Shown: piece after piece, positions 7,660 through 16,629 of the stretch
Layout: each line of letters begins with the position of its first letter
Position numbering within the stretch: the stretch's first letter is position 1
NCBI RefSeq assembly: GCF_014779655.1
Contig: NZ_JACXYX010000016.1
Location: 62,001 to 126,000, forward strand
DNA from: Nocardioides ganghwensis
Lineage (GTDB): Bacteria > Actinomycetota > Actinomycetes > Propionibacteriales > Nocardioidaceae
Direction of reading: 5' to 3'
DNA: 64,000 nt
Program-made: the position numbers and the translations under genes
Notes under the pieces: model-generated
The model's database searches: none
Seen by the model: the letters and a program-made list of their open reading frames with translations, nothing else
What the model was told of the DNA's origin: nothing

Positions 7660-8906
7660 TGTACCTCCACTACTCCGCGATCTCCGACGTCGGGCGCGTG
7701 CGCCGCGAGAACCAGGACAGCGGCTACGCCGGGCCCTGGCTGCTCACGGTGTGCGACGGCGTCGGCGGTGCGGTGCGCGGCGACCTCGCCTCGAGCACCG
7801 CCGTGCAGGCACTGCGCAAGCTCGACCAGGAGCCCGACGACGACATCCTCGGCCAGGTCGCGGGTGCGGTGCACCGCGCCGACGACCGCATCGCCGAGCT
7901 CGTCGAGGAGGACCCCGACCTCAACGGCACCTCCACCACCGCGACGGTCGCGCTCTTCGACGGCACCCGCTTCGGCATCGGCCACATCGGCGACAGCCGG
8001 GCCTACCTCTACCGCCGCGGCGAGCTGCGCCAGCTCACCCACGACCACACCTTCGTCCAGTCGCTCATCGACGAGGGCCGCATCACCGAGGAGCAGTCGC
8101 GGACCCACCCGCACCGCAACCTCATCCTCAAGGCCCTCGACGGCGTACGTCACGAGGAGCCCGACCTCTTCGAGTTCCCCGCCGAGGCCGGCGACCGCAT
8201 CTTCGTGTGCAGCGACGGTGCCTGCGGCACCCTCAGCCACGAGCAGATGGCCGACATCCTCTCCGGCGGCACCCCCGACTTCGCGGCCGTCGAGCTCGTA
8301 CGTGCCAGCCTCGAGGCCGGCAGCACCGACAACGTCACCTGCATCGTCGCCGACGTCTCCGACGAGGCACCGCCCGAGGACCTGCAGCCGCTGCTCGTGG
8401 GCGCGGCCGCCGACCTGCCCCGGCGGATGCCGCTCGGCGGCGCGGTGGGCGGGCTCTTCCGCGGTCACCGCTCCGGCGACACCGGCGAGATCCCCCCGGT
8501 CCCCGACGACGTGCCGCCCGGCGCCTACGTCGCCGACCCGATCGACCCCGAGGCCGCCCGCTACGCGCCGCGCGAGCCCAGCCGCCACCCGGTGCTGCGC
8601 CGACTGCTGATCGCAGCCGTGCTCCTCGGCCTGGCGTGGGTGGTCCTCGCCGCTGGCTGGTCGTGGAGCCAGCAGCAGTTCTACGTCGACGAGCACGACG
8701 GCCGGGTCACGATCTTCCGCGGTGTCGACGCCGACCTGCCCGGCCTCTCGCTCTCCCACCCCTACGAGACCACCGACGTCGAGCTCGACCGGCTCAGCGA
8801 CATCGACGCCGAGGCGGTGCGCGAGGGCATCGAGGCCGACGACCTGGACGAGGCCCGCCTGACCGTCGACAACTACGCCGCGCGCCAGGACGTCAGCCCA
8901 GAGTGA
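7659..8906 (+). CDS. pstP: PP2C-family Ser/Thr phosphatase PstP
   Basis: A 415-residue membrane-anchored phosphatase that reverses PknA/PknB signalling. The catalytic PP2C domain has VRRENQDSG (15-23), CDGVGG (Asp33 metal ligand), HIGDSRAYL, CSDGACGTL and STDNVTC, which supply the acidic metal-binding residues. Canonical PP2C proteins have SDG-hydrophobic-T/S; here it is SDGACG, still acceptable. One transmembrane helix (about 309-331) is followed by an extracytoplasmic domain of about 85 residues, as in mycobacterial PstP. The start codon overlaps the fhaB stop. Confidence 0.95.
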   Translation: MYLHYSAISDVGRVRRENQDSGYAGPWLLTVCDGVGGAVRGDLASSTAVQALRKLDQEPDDDILGQVAGAVHRADDRIAELVEEDPDLNGTSTTATVALFDGTRFGIGHIGDSRAYLYRRGELRQLTHDHTFVQSLIDEGRITEEQSRTHPHRNLILKALDGVRHEEPDLFEFPAEAGDRIFVCSDGACGTLSHEQMADILSGGTPDFAAVELVRASLEAGSTDNVTCIVADVSDEAPPEDLQPLLVGAAADLPRRMPLGGAVGGLFRGHRSGDTGEIPPVPDDVPPGAYVADPIDPEAARYAPREPSRHPVLRRLLIAAVLLGLAWVVLAAGWSWSQQQFYVDEHDGRVTIFRGVDADLPGLSLSHPYETTDVELDRLSDIDAEAVREGIEADDLDEARLTVDNYAARQDVSPE

Positions 8907-8920
8907 GGGGTGGCGAGACG

Positions 8921-10327
8921 ATGAGCCAGACCGGGTCCCTGATGGGCTTCGTGCACCGGCGGCGCCGGGGCGCGGAGCTGTTCCTGCTCGTGCTCGCCCT
9001 GATGGTCGGCATCGGCGCCTACGCCGCCGTCGGCCTCGGGGTCGAGGGCGTCGTGCCCGCCGACCTCGTCGGCTACGGCGGGTGGCTGACGGCCCTGATC
9101 GTCGGTGCGCACGTCACGGTGCGCCTCGTCGCGCCGTACGCCGACCCGGTGCTGCTGCCCCTCGTGGCCGCCCTCAACGGCCTGGGCCTGGCCGTGCTGC
9201 GCCGCCTCGACCTCACCTACGAGGCCAACGGCCTCGACCAGCACACCTTCGCCCGTCAGCAGCTGATCTGGATGACGCTCGGCGTGGTGCTGTTCATCGC
9301 CGCGCTCGTCCTGCTCCGCGACCACCGCGTGCTCCAGCGGTTCACCTACACCGCCGGCCTGACCGGCATCCTGCTGCTGATCCTGCCCTTCCTCCCGTTC
9401 ATCGGTCGCGAGATCAACGGCGCGCGCATCTGGATCAACGTCGCCGGCTTCAGCTTCCAGCCGGGCGAGGTCGCCAAGGTGATGCTGGTGATCGCGTTCG
9501 CCGGCTACCTCGTGCTCCACCGCGACGCGCTCGCGCTCGCGGGTCGCCGCGTGGTGTTCGTCGACCTCCCGCGCGGGCGCGACCTCGGCCCGATCATGGC
9601 GATGTTCGGCGTCTCGATGATGATCCTGGTCCTGCAGAACGACCTGGGCTCCTCGCTCCTCTTCTTCGGCCTGTTCCTGGTGATGCTCTACGTCGCCACC
9701 GAGCGTCCCGGTTGGCTCGTCGTCGGTGGCCTGCTGTTCGGCGCGGGCGCGCTGGCGGCGTACACCTTCGTCGGCAACGTGCAGAACCGCTTCAACTTCT
9801 GGTTGCGCCCGATGGACTACTACGACCAGTCGCCCGGCAGCTTCCAGCTCGTCGAGGCGCTGTTCGGCCAGGGCTGGGGCGGCCTGATCGGCCGCGGCTT
9901 CGGCAACGGCTTCCCCGAGCGGGTCCCGTTCGCCTACTCCGACTTCATCGTGTCCACCATCGGCGAGGAGCTCGGCCTGACCGCGGTGATGGCGATCATC
10001 CTCTGCTACGGCCTCATCGTGGAGCGGGCGCTGCGCATCGCGCTGATCTCGCGCGACGGCTTCGGCAAGCTCCTCGCGGTCGGCCTCGGTGCGATCGTCG
10101 CCCTCCAGGTCTTCGTCGTCATCGGCGGCGTCACCGGGCTCATCCCGCTGACCGGCCTGACCACCCCGTTCCTGTCCTACGGCGGCTCGTCGCTCGTGGC
10201 CAACTGGGTCGTGGTCGCGCTGCTGCTGCGCGTCTCCGACCAGGCCCGCCGCCCCGCCCCACGGCTCGAGCCGGTCGACGACTCCGGCGCCGACAGCGAG
10301 AGCACCCAGGTGGTGAAGCTCAAGTAA
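8921..10327 (+). CDS. rodA: RodA/FtsW SEDS peptidoglycan glycosyltransferase
   Basis: A 468-residue polytopic membrane protein with about 10-12 transmembrane helices. SEDS signatures are visible: GARIWI and FQPGEVAK in the central region, QNDLGSSLLFF, and the C-terminal GLTTPFLSYGGSSL. The catalytic region polymerises lipid II into glycan strands together with a cognate class B penicillin-binding protein, encoded by the next gene. A basic, acidic tail of about 30 residues is cytoplasmic. The gene begins 14 bp after pstP, and its TAA overlaps the pbpA ATG by one base, so RodA and PbpA are translationally coupled. Confidence 0.95.
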   Translation: MSQTGSLMGFVHRRRRGAELFLLVLALMVGIGAYAAVGLGVEGVVPADLVGYGGWLTALIVGAHVTVRLVAPYADPVLLPLVAALNGLGLAVLRRLDLTYEANGLDQHTFARQQLIWMTLGVVLFIAALVLLRDHRVLQRFTYTAGLTGILLLILPFLPFIGREINGARIWINVAGFSFQPGEVAKVMLVIAFAGYLVLHRDALALAGRRVVFVDLPRGRDLGPIMAMFGVSMMILVLQNDLGSSLLFFGLFLVMLYVATERPGWLVVGGLLFGAGALAAYTFVGNVQNRFNFWLRPMDYYDQSPGSFQLVEALFGQGWGGLIGRGFGNGFPERVPFAYSDFIVSTIGEELGLTAVMAIILCYGLIVERALRIALISRDGFGKLLAVGLGAIVALQVFVVIGGVTGLIPLTGLTTPFLSYGGSSLVANWVVVALLLRVSDQARRPAPRLEPVDDSGADSESTQVVKLK

Positions 10328-11787
10328 TGAACAAACCGATCAGAGTCGTCTCGGTCTTCTGCCTCGTGCTCTTCATGGCACTGCTCGTCAACTCGACCTA
10401 CCTGATGTACGTCCGGGCGGACAGCCTGTCCGACGACCCCCGCAACCGCCGGATCATCACCGCCACCTTCTCCCGCGAGCGCGGCGCGATCCTGGTCGGC
10501 AAGGAGGCGATCGCGCGCAGCGTGCCGTCCGACGACCAGTACAAGTTCCAGCGCACCTACTCGCAGCCGTTCAAGTACGCCCCGGTCACCGGCTACTTCT
10601 CGTGGTTCAGCCAGACCGGGGTCGAGCGCTCCCAGAACGAGGTGCTCGCCGGCGACGACTCGCGCCTGTTCGTCACCCGCCTGGTCGACCTGCTGAGCAA
10701 CTCCGACCCCAAGGGCGGCAACGTGCTGCTGACGATCGACGCGGCCGCGCAGGACGCCGCGTGGGCGGGCCTCGAGGCCCTGCCCGGTGACGCGCAGGGA
10801 GCGGTCGTCGCCCTCGAGCCCACGACCGGTCGGGTGCTGGCGATGGCGTCGACGCCGACCTTCGACCCCAACAACTTCGCCTCCCACGACTTCGGTGCCG
10901 TGGCGGACCTCGACGAGCAGCTCAACAACGACCCCCGCGAGCCCCTCATCAACCGCGCGATCGGTACGACCCTCCCGCCGGGGTCGACGTTCAAGCTGGT
11001 CACCGCGGCCGCGGCGATCGAGTCCGGCAACTACGACGCCGAGTCGATGGTCCCGGGCGGCTTCCGCTACCAGCTGCCGCAGTCGACGACGACCATCGGC
11101 AACTACGACGACGGCAACTGCGGCGGTCGGCGGATCACGATGACGCAGGCCCTCCAGGTCTCGTGCAACGTGACCTTCCTCAGCCTGGCCAACGAGCTCG
11201 GCACCGAGGCGATGGCCGACCAGGCCGAGGCGTTCGGCTTCAACTCCACCTCGCTGGAGGACCTCCCCGGTCAGGCGACGTCGCTCTACCCCCGGGACAT
11301 GGACGCGCCGCAGACCGCCATGTCGGGCATCGGCCAGTCGAGCGTCACCGCGACGCCGCTGCAGATGGCGATGGTGGCCGCGGCGATCGCCAACGGCGGT
11401 GACGTGATGCGCCCCTACGTCGTCGAGGAGGTGCGGGCGCCCAACCTGTCGGTGCTCGACCGCACCGACCCGCAGAGCATCAGCAAGGCGATCTCGAGCA
11501 GCACCGCCGACGAGCTCACCGAGATGATGGTCGCCACCGTCGCCGACGGCACGGCCTCACCGGCCCAGATCCCCGGGATGGACGTCGCCGGCAAGACCGG
11601 CACCGCCGAGTCGACCGGGGACCGGCCGCCGTACGCCTGGTTCGTCTCCTTCGCTCCCGCCGACGACCCCCAGGTCGCCGTCGCCGTCCTCGTGCAGTCG
11701 AGCGACACCTCTCCCGACGAGATCGGCGGCGGGCGCCTCGGCGGCCCGATCGCCAAGTCGGTCATGGAGGCGGTGATCAACCGGTGA
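10327..11787 (+). CDS. pbpA: Class B penicillin-binding protein PbpA (transpeptidase)
   Basis: A 486-residue membrane-anchored D,D-transpeptidase. One N-terminal transmembrane helix (about 7-29) precedes a dimerisation/linker domain and the transpeptidase domain. The three active-site motifs are intact: Ser220-x-x-Lys223 (GSTFK), Ser279-Cys-Asn281 and Lys423-Thr-Gly425. It cross-links peptidoglycan made by RodA. The gene overlaps rodA by one base and pknA by four (GTGA), giving tight coupling between wall synthesis and the kinases that control it. Confidence 0.96.
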   Translation: MNKPIRVVSVFCLVLFMALLVNSTYLMYVRADSLSDDPRNRRIITATFSRERGAILVGKEAIARSVPSDDQYKFQRTYSQPFKYAPVTGYFSWFSQTGVERSQNEVLAGDDSRLFVTRLVDLLSNSDPKGGNVLLTIDAAAQDAAWAGLEALPGDAQGAVVALEPTTGRVLAMASTPTFDPNNFASHDFGAVADLDEQLNNDPREPLINRAIGTTLPPGSTFKLVTAAAAIESGNYDAESMVPGGFRYQLPQSTTTIGNYDDGNCGGRRITMTQALQVSCNVTFLSLANELGTEAMADQAEAFGFNSTSLEDLPGQATSLYPRDMDAPQTAMSGIGQSSVTATPLQMAMVAAAIANGGDVMRPYVVEEVRAPNLSVLDRTDPQSISKAISSSTADELTEMMVATVADGTASPAQIPGMDVAGKTGTAESTGDRPPYAWFVSFAPADDPQVAVAVLVQSSDTSPDEIGGGRLGGPIAKSVMEAVINR

Positions 11788-13262
11788 CCGCCCTCGCCCC
11801 GGGCGGCCACGTCGACGAGGCGCGCCGCTACGTCCTCGAGTCCCGCATCGCCACCGGCGGCATGGGCGAGGTGTGGTCCGCGCGCGACACCGTCCTCGAC
11901 CGACCGGTCGCGGTCAAGGTGCTGAAGAGCGAGTACGCCGACGACGCGCTCTTCCGCACCCGGTTCGAGACCGAGGCCCGGCACGCCGCCGCGCTGCACC
12001 ACCCCGGCATCGCCGCCGTCTTCGACTACGGCCAGGGCTCCCTCGACGACGGCTCGGGCACGCCGCGGCCCTACCTGGTGATGGAGCTCGTCGAGGGACA
12101 GCCGCTGTCCGCGCTGCTGCGCCCGGGCGCACCGCTGGACCCCGCGGCCACGCAGGAGCTGCTCGCCCAGGCCGCCGTCGCGCTCGGTGTCGCCCACGCG
12201 GCCGGCATCGTGCACCGCGACGTCAAGCCCGCCAACCTGCTCGTCACCCCGGACCGCCGGGTCAAGGTCACCGACTTCGGCATCGCCCGCGCGGCCGAGG
12301 GGATGGCGCTGACGCAGACCGGCGAGGTCATGGGCACCCCCGCCTACATCTCCCCGGAGCAGGCCGAGGGCGGCACGGCCACGGCCGCCTCCGACGTCTA
12401 CTCCCTCGCGGTCGTGGCGTTCGAGTGCCTGGCCGGGCGCAAGCCCTTCGTCGCCGACACGCCCGTCGCGACCGCCGTCGCCCACCTGCGCAACCCCGTG
12501 CCCGAGCTGCCCGACACGGTGCCCGCGGACCTCGCGGCCGTCGTACGCCGGGCGCTGGCCAAGGCGCCCGAGGAGCGCTTCGCCGACGGTGCGGCGTTCG
12601 CCCGCGCGTTGCGCGACCCGGCGTCGGTCGCCGGAGCCGCGGCCACCGTCGCGGCGCCCGCCGTCGCGGCGGCCGGGAGCTCCACGCAGGTCATGCCGGC
12701 GACCCGGCCGGACCCGACCCCCGCGCCCCCGCCCGCACCCACTCCGGCCTCGGCCTCGCGCAGCCGTACGACGCCGTGGCCGCTGCTGCTCGGCATCGCG
12801 GCGGTGCTGGTCGCGGTCCTGCTGGCGATCTGGCTCGGCACCCGGGACGACGAGCCCACCGGATCGACCGACGGCGCGACCACCTCACCGAGCGGGTCGC
12901 CGTCCGAGACCCCCAGCGAGACCCCGACCGAGACGCCGTCCGAGACCCCCACCGAGACCCCCACCGAGACGCCCACCGAGACCCCGACCGAGACCCCGAC
13001 CGAGCCGGAGGCCGCCACGGTGGAGGTCGACCCGGCGGCCTACGTGGGTCGCGACCGCAAGGACGTGGAGAAGGAGCTGCGCGACCTCGGCCTCGAGCCC
13101 ACGTCCGTCGAGCTGGAGAACCCCGGCGACCAGCCGGAGGGGATCGTGGCGTCGGTCGAGCCGAGTGGCACCCTGCAGGAGGGCGACACGGTGACGGTCA
13201 GCTACTGGGCGAAGATCCCGCCCGGCCAGGAGAAGGACGACGAAGGGAGCGACGAGGGATGA
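11784..13262 (+). CDS. pknA: Ser/Thr protein kinase PknA with an extracellular PASTA domain
   Basis: A 492-residue receptor-like kinase. The kinase domain (about 16-275) has GGMGEV, catalytic Lys45, His144-Arg-Asp146, Asp164-Phe-Gly and the activation segment TQTGEVMGTPAY. A transmembrane helix (about 332-353) leads to an extracellular Pro/Thr/Glu repeat (about 365-412) and one PASTA-like domain (about 415-480). Mycobacterial PknA lacks PASTA, so this version can probably sense muropeptides itself. The Thr/Pro-rich linker is a candidate for O-mannosylation. A GTG start overlaps pbpA by 4 bp. Confidence 0.93.
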   Translation: MTALAPGGHVDEARRYVLESRIATGGMGEVWSARDTVLDRPVAVKVLKSEYADDALFRTRFETEARHAAALHHPGIAAVFDYGQGSLDDGSGTPRPYLVMELVEGQPLSALLRPGAPLDPAATQELLAQAAVALGVAHAAGIVHRDVKPANLLVTPDRRVKVTDFGIARAAEGMALTQTGEVMGTPAYISPEQAEGGTATAASDVYSLAVVAFECLAGRKPFVADTPVATAVAHLRNPVPELPDTVPADLAAVVRRALAKAPEERFADGAAFARALRDPASVAGAAATVAAPAVAAAGSSTQVMPATRPDPTPAPPPAPTPASASRSRTTPWPLLLGIAAVLVAVLLAIWLGTRDDEPTGSTDGATTSPSGSPSETPSETPTETPSETPTETPTETPTETPTETPTEPEAATVEVDPAAYVGRDRKDVEKELRDLGLEPTSVELENPGDQPEGIVASVEPSGTLQEGDTVTVSYWAKIPPGQEKDDEGSDEG

Positions 13263-15067
13263 CGCAGCCGGAGCCGACACTGATCGGCGGCCGCTACGAG
13301 CTCGGCGAGCTCCTCGGACGCGGCGGCATGGCCGAGGTCCGCAAGGGCAAGGACCAGCGCCTGGGCCGTACGGTCGCGGTCAAGCGGTTGCGCACCGACC
13401 TCGCCAGCGACGCCACCTTCCAGGCCCGGTTCCGTCGCGAGGCCCAGTCCTCGGCGTCCCTCAACCACCCCGCCATCGTGTCGACCTACGACACCGGCGA
13501 GGAGATGGCCACCGACGGCTCCGGCGTCGCGCAGCCCTACATCGTGATGGAGTGCGTCGAGGGACGTACGCTCCGCGACATCCTCCGCGAGGGCCGCAAG
13601 ATCCTGCCCGAGCGGGCGCTCGAGATCACCGCGGGCGTGCTGTCGGCGCTCGACTACAGCCACCGCGCCGGCATCATCCACCGCGACATCAAGCCCGGCA
13701 ACGTGATGCTCACGCCGTCGGGCGACGTGAAGGTGATGGACTTCGGCATCGCCCGGGCCATCTCCGACGCGTCCTCCACGATGACCCAGACCGCGGCCGT
13801 CGTCGGGACCGCCCAGTACCTCTCGCCCGAGCAGGCGCGCGGCGAGACGGTCGACTCGCGCTCCGACGTCTACTCCACCGGCTGCCTGCTCTACGAGCTC
13901 CTCACCGGTCGTCCGCCGTTCGTCGGCGACAGCCCCGTGGCCGTGGCCTACCAGCACGTGCGCGAGCAGGCCTCCCCGCCGTCCGACCTCGACGACCAGC
14001 TCGACCCCGAGATCGACGCGATCGTGATGAAGTCGCTGGCCAAGCGCGTCGAGGACCGCTACCAGAGCGCCGCGGCGATGAAGGCCGACATCGAGCGCTA
14101 CCTGTCGGGCCACCCGATCCAGGCGCCGGCGGTCGTGCCGCCGCCCGCGGACACCCAGTACGTACCCCCGGTGCCGCCGGCCGACGCGACCTCGACGATG
14201 GCGGCGGCCCCGCCCCCGCGGCGCGACGAGCCCTCCCGCGGCCGCACGGGGCTGTGGATCCTCGGCGGCCTCCTGCTCCTCGCGCTCCTCGCCGGCGGCG
14301 CCTACCTGCTCAACGGAATGCTCTTCGAGGACGCCCCGGAGCGCGACGCCGTGCCCAACGTCGTCGGCCTCACCGAGGAGGAGGCACGCCTCGCGATCGT
14401 CGAGGAGGGCTTCCGGGTCGGCCGGATCGACCGCGAGACCTCGGAGACGGTCGAGGCGGACACGGTCATCTCGCAGGACCCCGCCCGCGACACCTTCGTC
14501 GACCCCGGCAGCTCGATCGACTTCGTGCTCTCCGTCGGCCGCCCGGAGGTCGAGGTCCCGTTCGTCGTCGGCACGCTCCGCAAGGAGGCCCGCGCCGCGA
14601 TGCTCGACCAGGGGCTGAAAGTGCGCTTCCAGGAGGAGGACTCCGACGAGCCGCGCTTCCAGGTGCTGAGCACCGCCCCCGCCGCCGGGACCTCGGTGGC
14701 CGAGGGCACCACGGTGACCATCGTGTTCTCCGACGGGCCCGAGCAGGTTCCCGACGTCCGCGGGCTCCGGCAGGGCGAGGCCGAGCGGGCGATCCGCGAG
14801 GCGGGCTTCGTGCCCGACGTGCGCATCGATGCGGCGTCCACCGAGCCCAAGGGCACGGTCGTGGACCAGATCATCCCGCCCGGCGGCACGGCCGACCAGG
14901 GCGCGACGATCACCATCTTCGTCTCCGCCTACGAGGAGCCGGCGGAGCCGGAGGTGCCCGAGGTCCCCACGGAGACGCCGCCGACCGAGACCCCTCCGAC
15001 CGAGACACCCCCCACCGAGACGCCGACCGAGACGCCGGTGCCCCGCCAGCCGGTCAGTCGGCCATAG
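13259..15067 (+). CDS. pknB: Ser/Thr protein kinase PknB with three PASTA domains
   Basis: A 602-residue receptor kinase. The N-lobe has RGGMAEV and Lys42. The catalytic loop is His141-Arg-Asp143 and the metal site Asp161-Phe-Gly. The activation loop carries Thr174, Thr176 and Thr178 ahead of GTAQYLSPEQ, as in mycobacterial PknB, where two such Thr are autophosphorylated. One transmembrane helix (about 332-353) is followed by three PASTA repeats starting at VPNVVGL (365), VPFVVGT (about 432) and VPDVRGL (about 497), then a Thr-Glu-Thr-Pro-rich tail. The ATG overlaps the pknA stop. The 3' end overlaps the convergent DUF881 gene by 14 bp. Confidence 0.96.
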   Translation: MTQPEPTLIGGRYELGELLGRGGMAEVRKGKDQRLGRTVAVKRLRTDLASDATFQARFRREAQSSASLNHPAIVSTYDTGEEMATDGSGVAQPYIVMECVEGRTLRDILREGRKILPERALEITAGVLSALDYSHRAGIIHRDIKPGNVMLTPSGDVKVMDFGIARAISDASSTMTQTAAVVGTAQYLSPEQARGETVDSRSDVYSTGCLLYELLTGRPPFVGDSPVAVAYQHVREQASPPSDLDDQLDPEIDAIVMKSLAKRVEDRYQSAAAMKADIERYLSGHPIQAPAVVPPPADTQYVPPVPPADATSTMAAAPPPRRDEPSRGRTGLWILGGLLLLALLAGGAYLLNGMLFEDAPERDAVPNVVGLTEEEARLAIVEEGFRVGRIDRETSETVEADTVISQDPARDTFVDPGSSIDFVLSVGRPEVEVPFVVGTLRKEARAAMLDQGLKVRFQEEDSDEPRFQVLSTAPAAGTSVAEGTTVTIVFSDGPEQVPDVRGLRQGEAERAIREAGFVPDVRIDAASTEPKGTVVDQIIPPGGTADQGATITIFVSAYEEPAEPEVPEVPTETPPTETPPTETPPTETPTETPVPRQPVSRP

Positions 15068-15806
15068 GGGTGGCGTACGTGAGGTCGAGCAGGCCGGTGT
15101 ACGCCGGGGCGACGGCCGACTCGAGCCCGACCATGTCCCACGAGACGCCGCCGCCGGCGATCTGCGTGTAGTCGCGGTAGGTCGCGAGGATCGGGTCGGT
15201 GGTCAGCTCGGCCTCGAGGCGGGCCGGGTCGCCGATGCCGACGATGACGTAGGGCGGTGAGTAGGGCAGGCCGTGGAGGGTGACCTGGTTGCCCTCGCAC
15301 TTGATGCCGGTCGTGGAGATGAGCCGTTGGCCCTGGATGGTGACGGCCACCGCGCCGGCGTTCCACATCGCGTTGGCGACCGCCTGGATGTCCTGCTGGT
15401 GCACGACGAGGTCGTTGGGGTTGCCCTCGTAGGCCAGCCGCGCCTCCTCGGAGGCGTCGTCGAGGGTGACCTGGACGGCCGGGCCGGACTTCTCGGTCAG
15501 CCCGGCCGGGTCGACGAGGGTCGCGATCTCCTCCTGGACCCGCCCGACCGAGCGGTCGCCGAGCTGGGTGCTGAGCGCCTCCACCTCGGCGTTGAGCGTC
15601 GCGACCTGCTCGGTGAGGTCGCCCGCCTCGTCACGCTCGGCACGGACGACGGAGGCGAGGTCGGTGAGCCTGCCGCCGCGCAGGTCGAGGCCGTCGCTCT
15701 GCTCCGCGCTCACCGCGAAGAGCACCCCGATCAGCAGCACGACGACGGGCGTCGCGAACCGCCACGCGCGGCGACGCGCGGGGGACGAGTGGGACGGGGG
15801 CGGCAT
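15054..15806 (-). CDS. DUF881 family membrane-anchored protein
   Basis: A 250-residue protein with one N-terminal transmembrane segment (about 16-35), a coiled-coil region (about 55-85) and a conserved C-terminal domain (GPAVQVTLDD, NDLVVHQQDI, AIAVTIQGQR-like, SPPYVIVGIG). These are the DUF881/YlxW-like landmarks; such genes often sit near crgA and the division/wall cluster in actinobacteria. The molecular function is unknown; a wall- or division-associated role is inferred from context. It diverges from crgA with a 92-bp gap, and its last 14 bp overlap the convergent pknB gene. Confidence 0.85.
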   Translation of the reverse strand: MPPPSHSSPARRRAWRFATPVVVLLIGVLFAVSAEQSDGLDLRGGRLTDLASVVRAERDEAGDLTEQVATLNAEVEALSTQLGDRSVGRVQEEIATLVDPAGLTEKSGPAVQVTLDDASEEARLAYEGNPNDLVVHQQDIQAVANAMWNAGAVAVTIQGQRLISTTGIKCEGNQVTLHGLPYSPPYVIVGIGDPARLEAELTTDPILATYRDYTQIAGGGVSWDMVGLESAVAPAYTGLLDLTYATPMAD

Positions 15807-15898
15807 GACGACTACGCTAACCCCCCGGCGGTCGCTGCGGCGCCCGCGGCCGGCGCCGTGACTCGCCGGGACCGATCAGCCGAGCCACAGGAGCAGCA

Positions 15899-16351
15899 GT
15901 GTCGAAGTCCAAGACGATCACCACCGAGGAGAAGAGCAGCCTCTTCACCCCCAGGTTCCTGATCGCCCTGCTCCTCATCGTGGCCGGCATCGCCTGGCTC
16001 GTCTTCTACTACGCGCAGGCCCGCGGCAACCCGCTGGCGTTCCCGCCCGTCGAGGGCAGCCCGAAGGCCGTCGCCGACCTGGGTCGCTGGAACTACGTGA
16101 TCGGCTTCGGCCTCCTCATGGTCGGCCTGATGGTCTCCGCCCACCCCTCGACCCCGCTGGGCCGCGGTCGCGGTGTCGTGGCCGGCATGCTGGGCTGCTT
16201 CCTGGTCGGTCTGATCTGGATCTGCACCTTCTACGTCTTCTCCGACGACCTCTCCCGGCTGTGGATCCTCAACGACCTCGGCCAGTGGAACCTGGTCGTC
16301 GGCATCGCCTTCATGGCGGTCGGCTTCAGCTTCGCCACCAAGTGGGAGTAG
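15899..16351 (+). CDS. crgA: Cell division protein CrgA, internally duplicated (four TM)
   Basis: A 150-residue membrane protein made of two CrgA-like units. Unit A (about 17-82) and unit B (about 90-148) each have two transmembrane helices and the same end signature: DLGRWNYVIGFGLLMVG (60-76) and DLGQWNLVVGIAFMAVG (126-142). Canonical CrgA (for example in Mycobacterium, 93 residues) has one two-TM unit and recruits FtsZ, FtsQ and penicillin-binding proteins to the septum. The duplication makes this an intramolecular dimer. The GTG start at 15899 follows CAGGAG (15887-15892). Confidence 0.85.
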   Translation: MSKSKTITTEEKSSLFTPRFLIALLLIVAGIAWLVFYYAQARGNPLAFPPVEGSPKAVADLGRWNYVIGFGLLMVGLMVSAHPSTPLGRGRGVVAGMLGCFLVGLIWICTFYVFSDDLSRLWILNDLGQWNLVVGIAFMAVGFSFATKWE

Positions 16352-16408
16352 GTTCTCCCTCAGCTCCATGAGCTCGGTCCGGTGGTCCGGGCCGGATCCA
16401 TTCGTCGC

Positions 16409-16468
16409 CTCGAGCGGTGAGTGAGGCGCCTTCCTGGGGAAGGGAAGGCGTCTCTCTCACCGCTCGAG
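16409..16468. terminator. Long imperfect hairpin downstream of crgA
   Basis: Two 26-base arms (16409-16434 and 16443-16468) pair with three mismatches around an 8-base loop. The arms begin CTCGAGCGGTGAG and end with its complement. It lies 57 bp after the crgA stop and is the best candidate terminator for that gene. Confidence 0.6.
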
Positions 16469-16539
16469 TCGATTTCGGGCGTCCGCGGGTGCTCTCGACG
16501 GCTCCGTCGCCCCCGCGCCCGATCGACCACACGCTCGAT

Positions 16540-16615
16540 TTCCACACTGGGGATAACTCCTGTGGAGAATTACACGGGTGTAGTTATCCACAGCTGTGTG
16601 CACACCTGTGGGAAT
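16540..16615. promoter_or_regulatory. Cluster of DnaA-box-like sites far from oriC
   Basis: A locally AT-richer stretch holds a perfect TTATCCACA (16584-16592), TGTGGAGAA (16561-16569, complement of TTCTCCACA, the same variant found in oriC) and TGTGGGAAT (16607-16615), with further TCCACA-like half sites at 16541-16548. Such clusters titrate DnaA or seed DnaA filaments. No gene occupies this stretch. Function is inferred. Confidence 0.5.
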
Positions 16616-16629
16616 CCGGCGGGCGGGCT

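Noticed and set aside
12890..13015. Frameshift or slippage damage in the pknA ETP repeat
   Set aside because: The frame stays open and continues into a good PASTA-like domain, so the repeat is a real linker.
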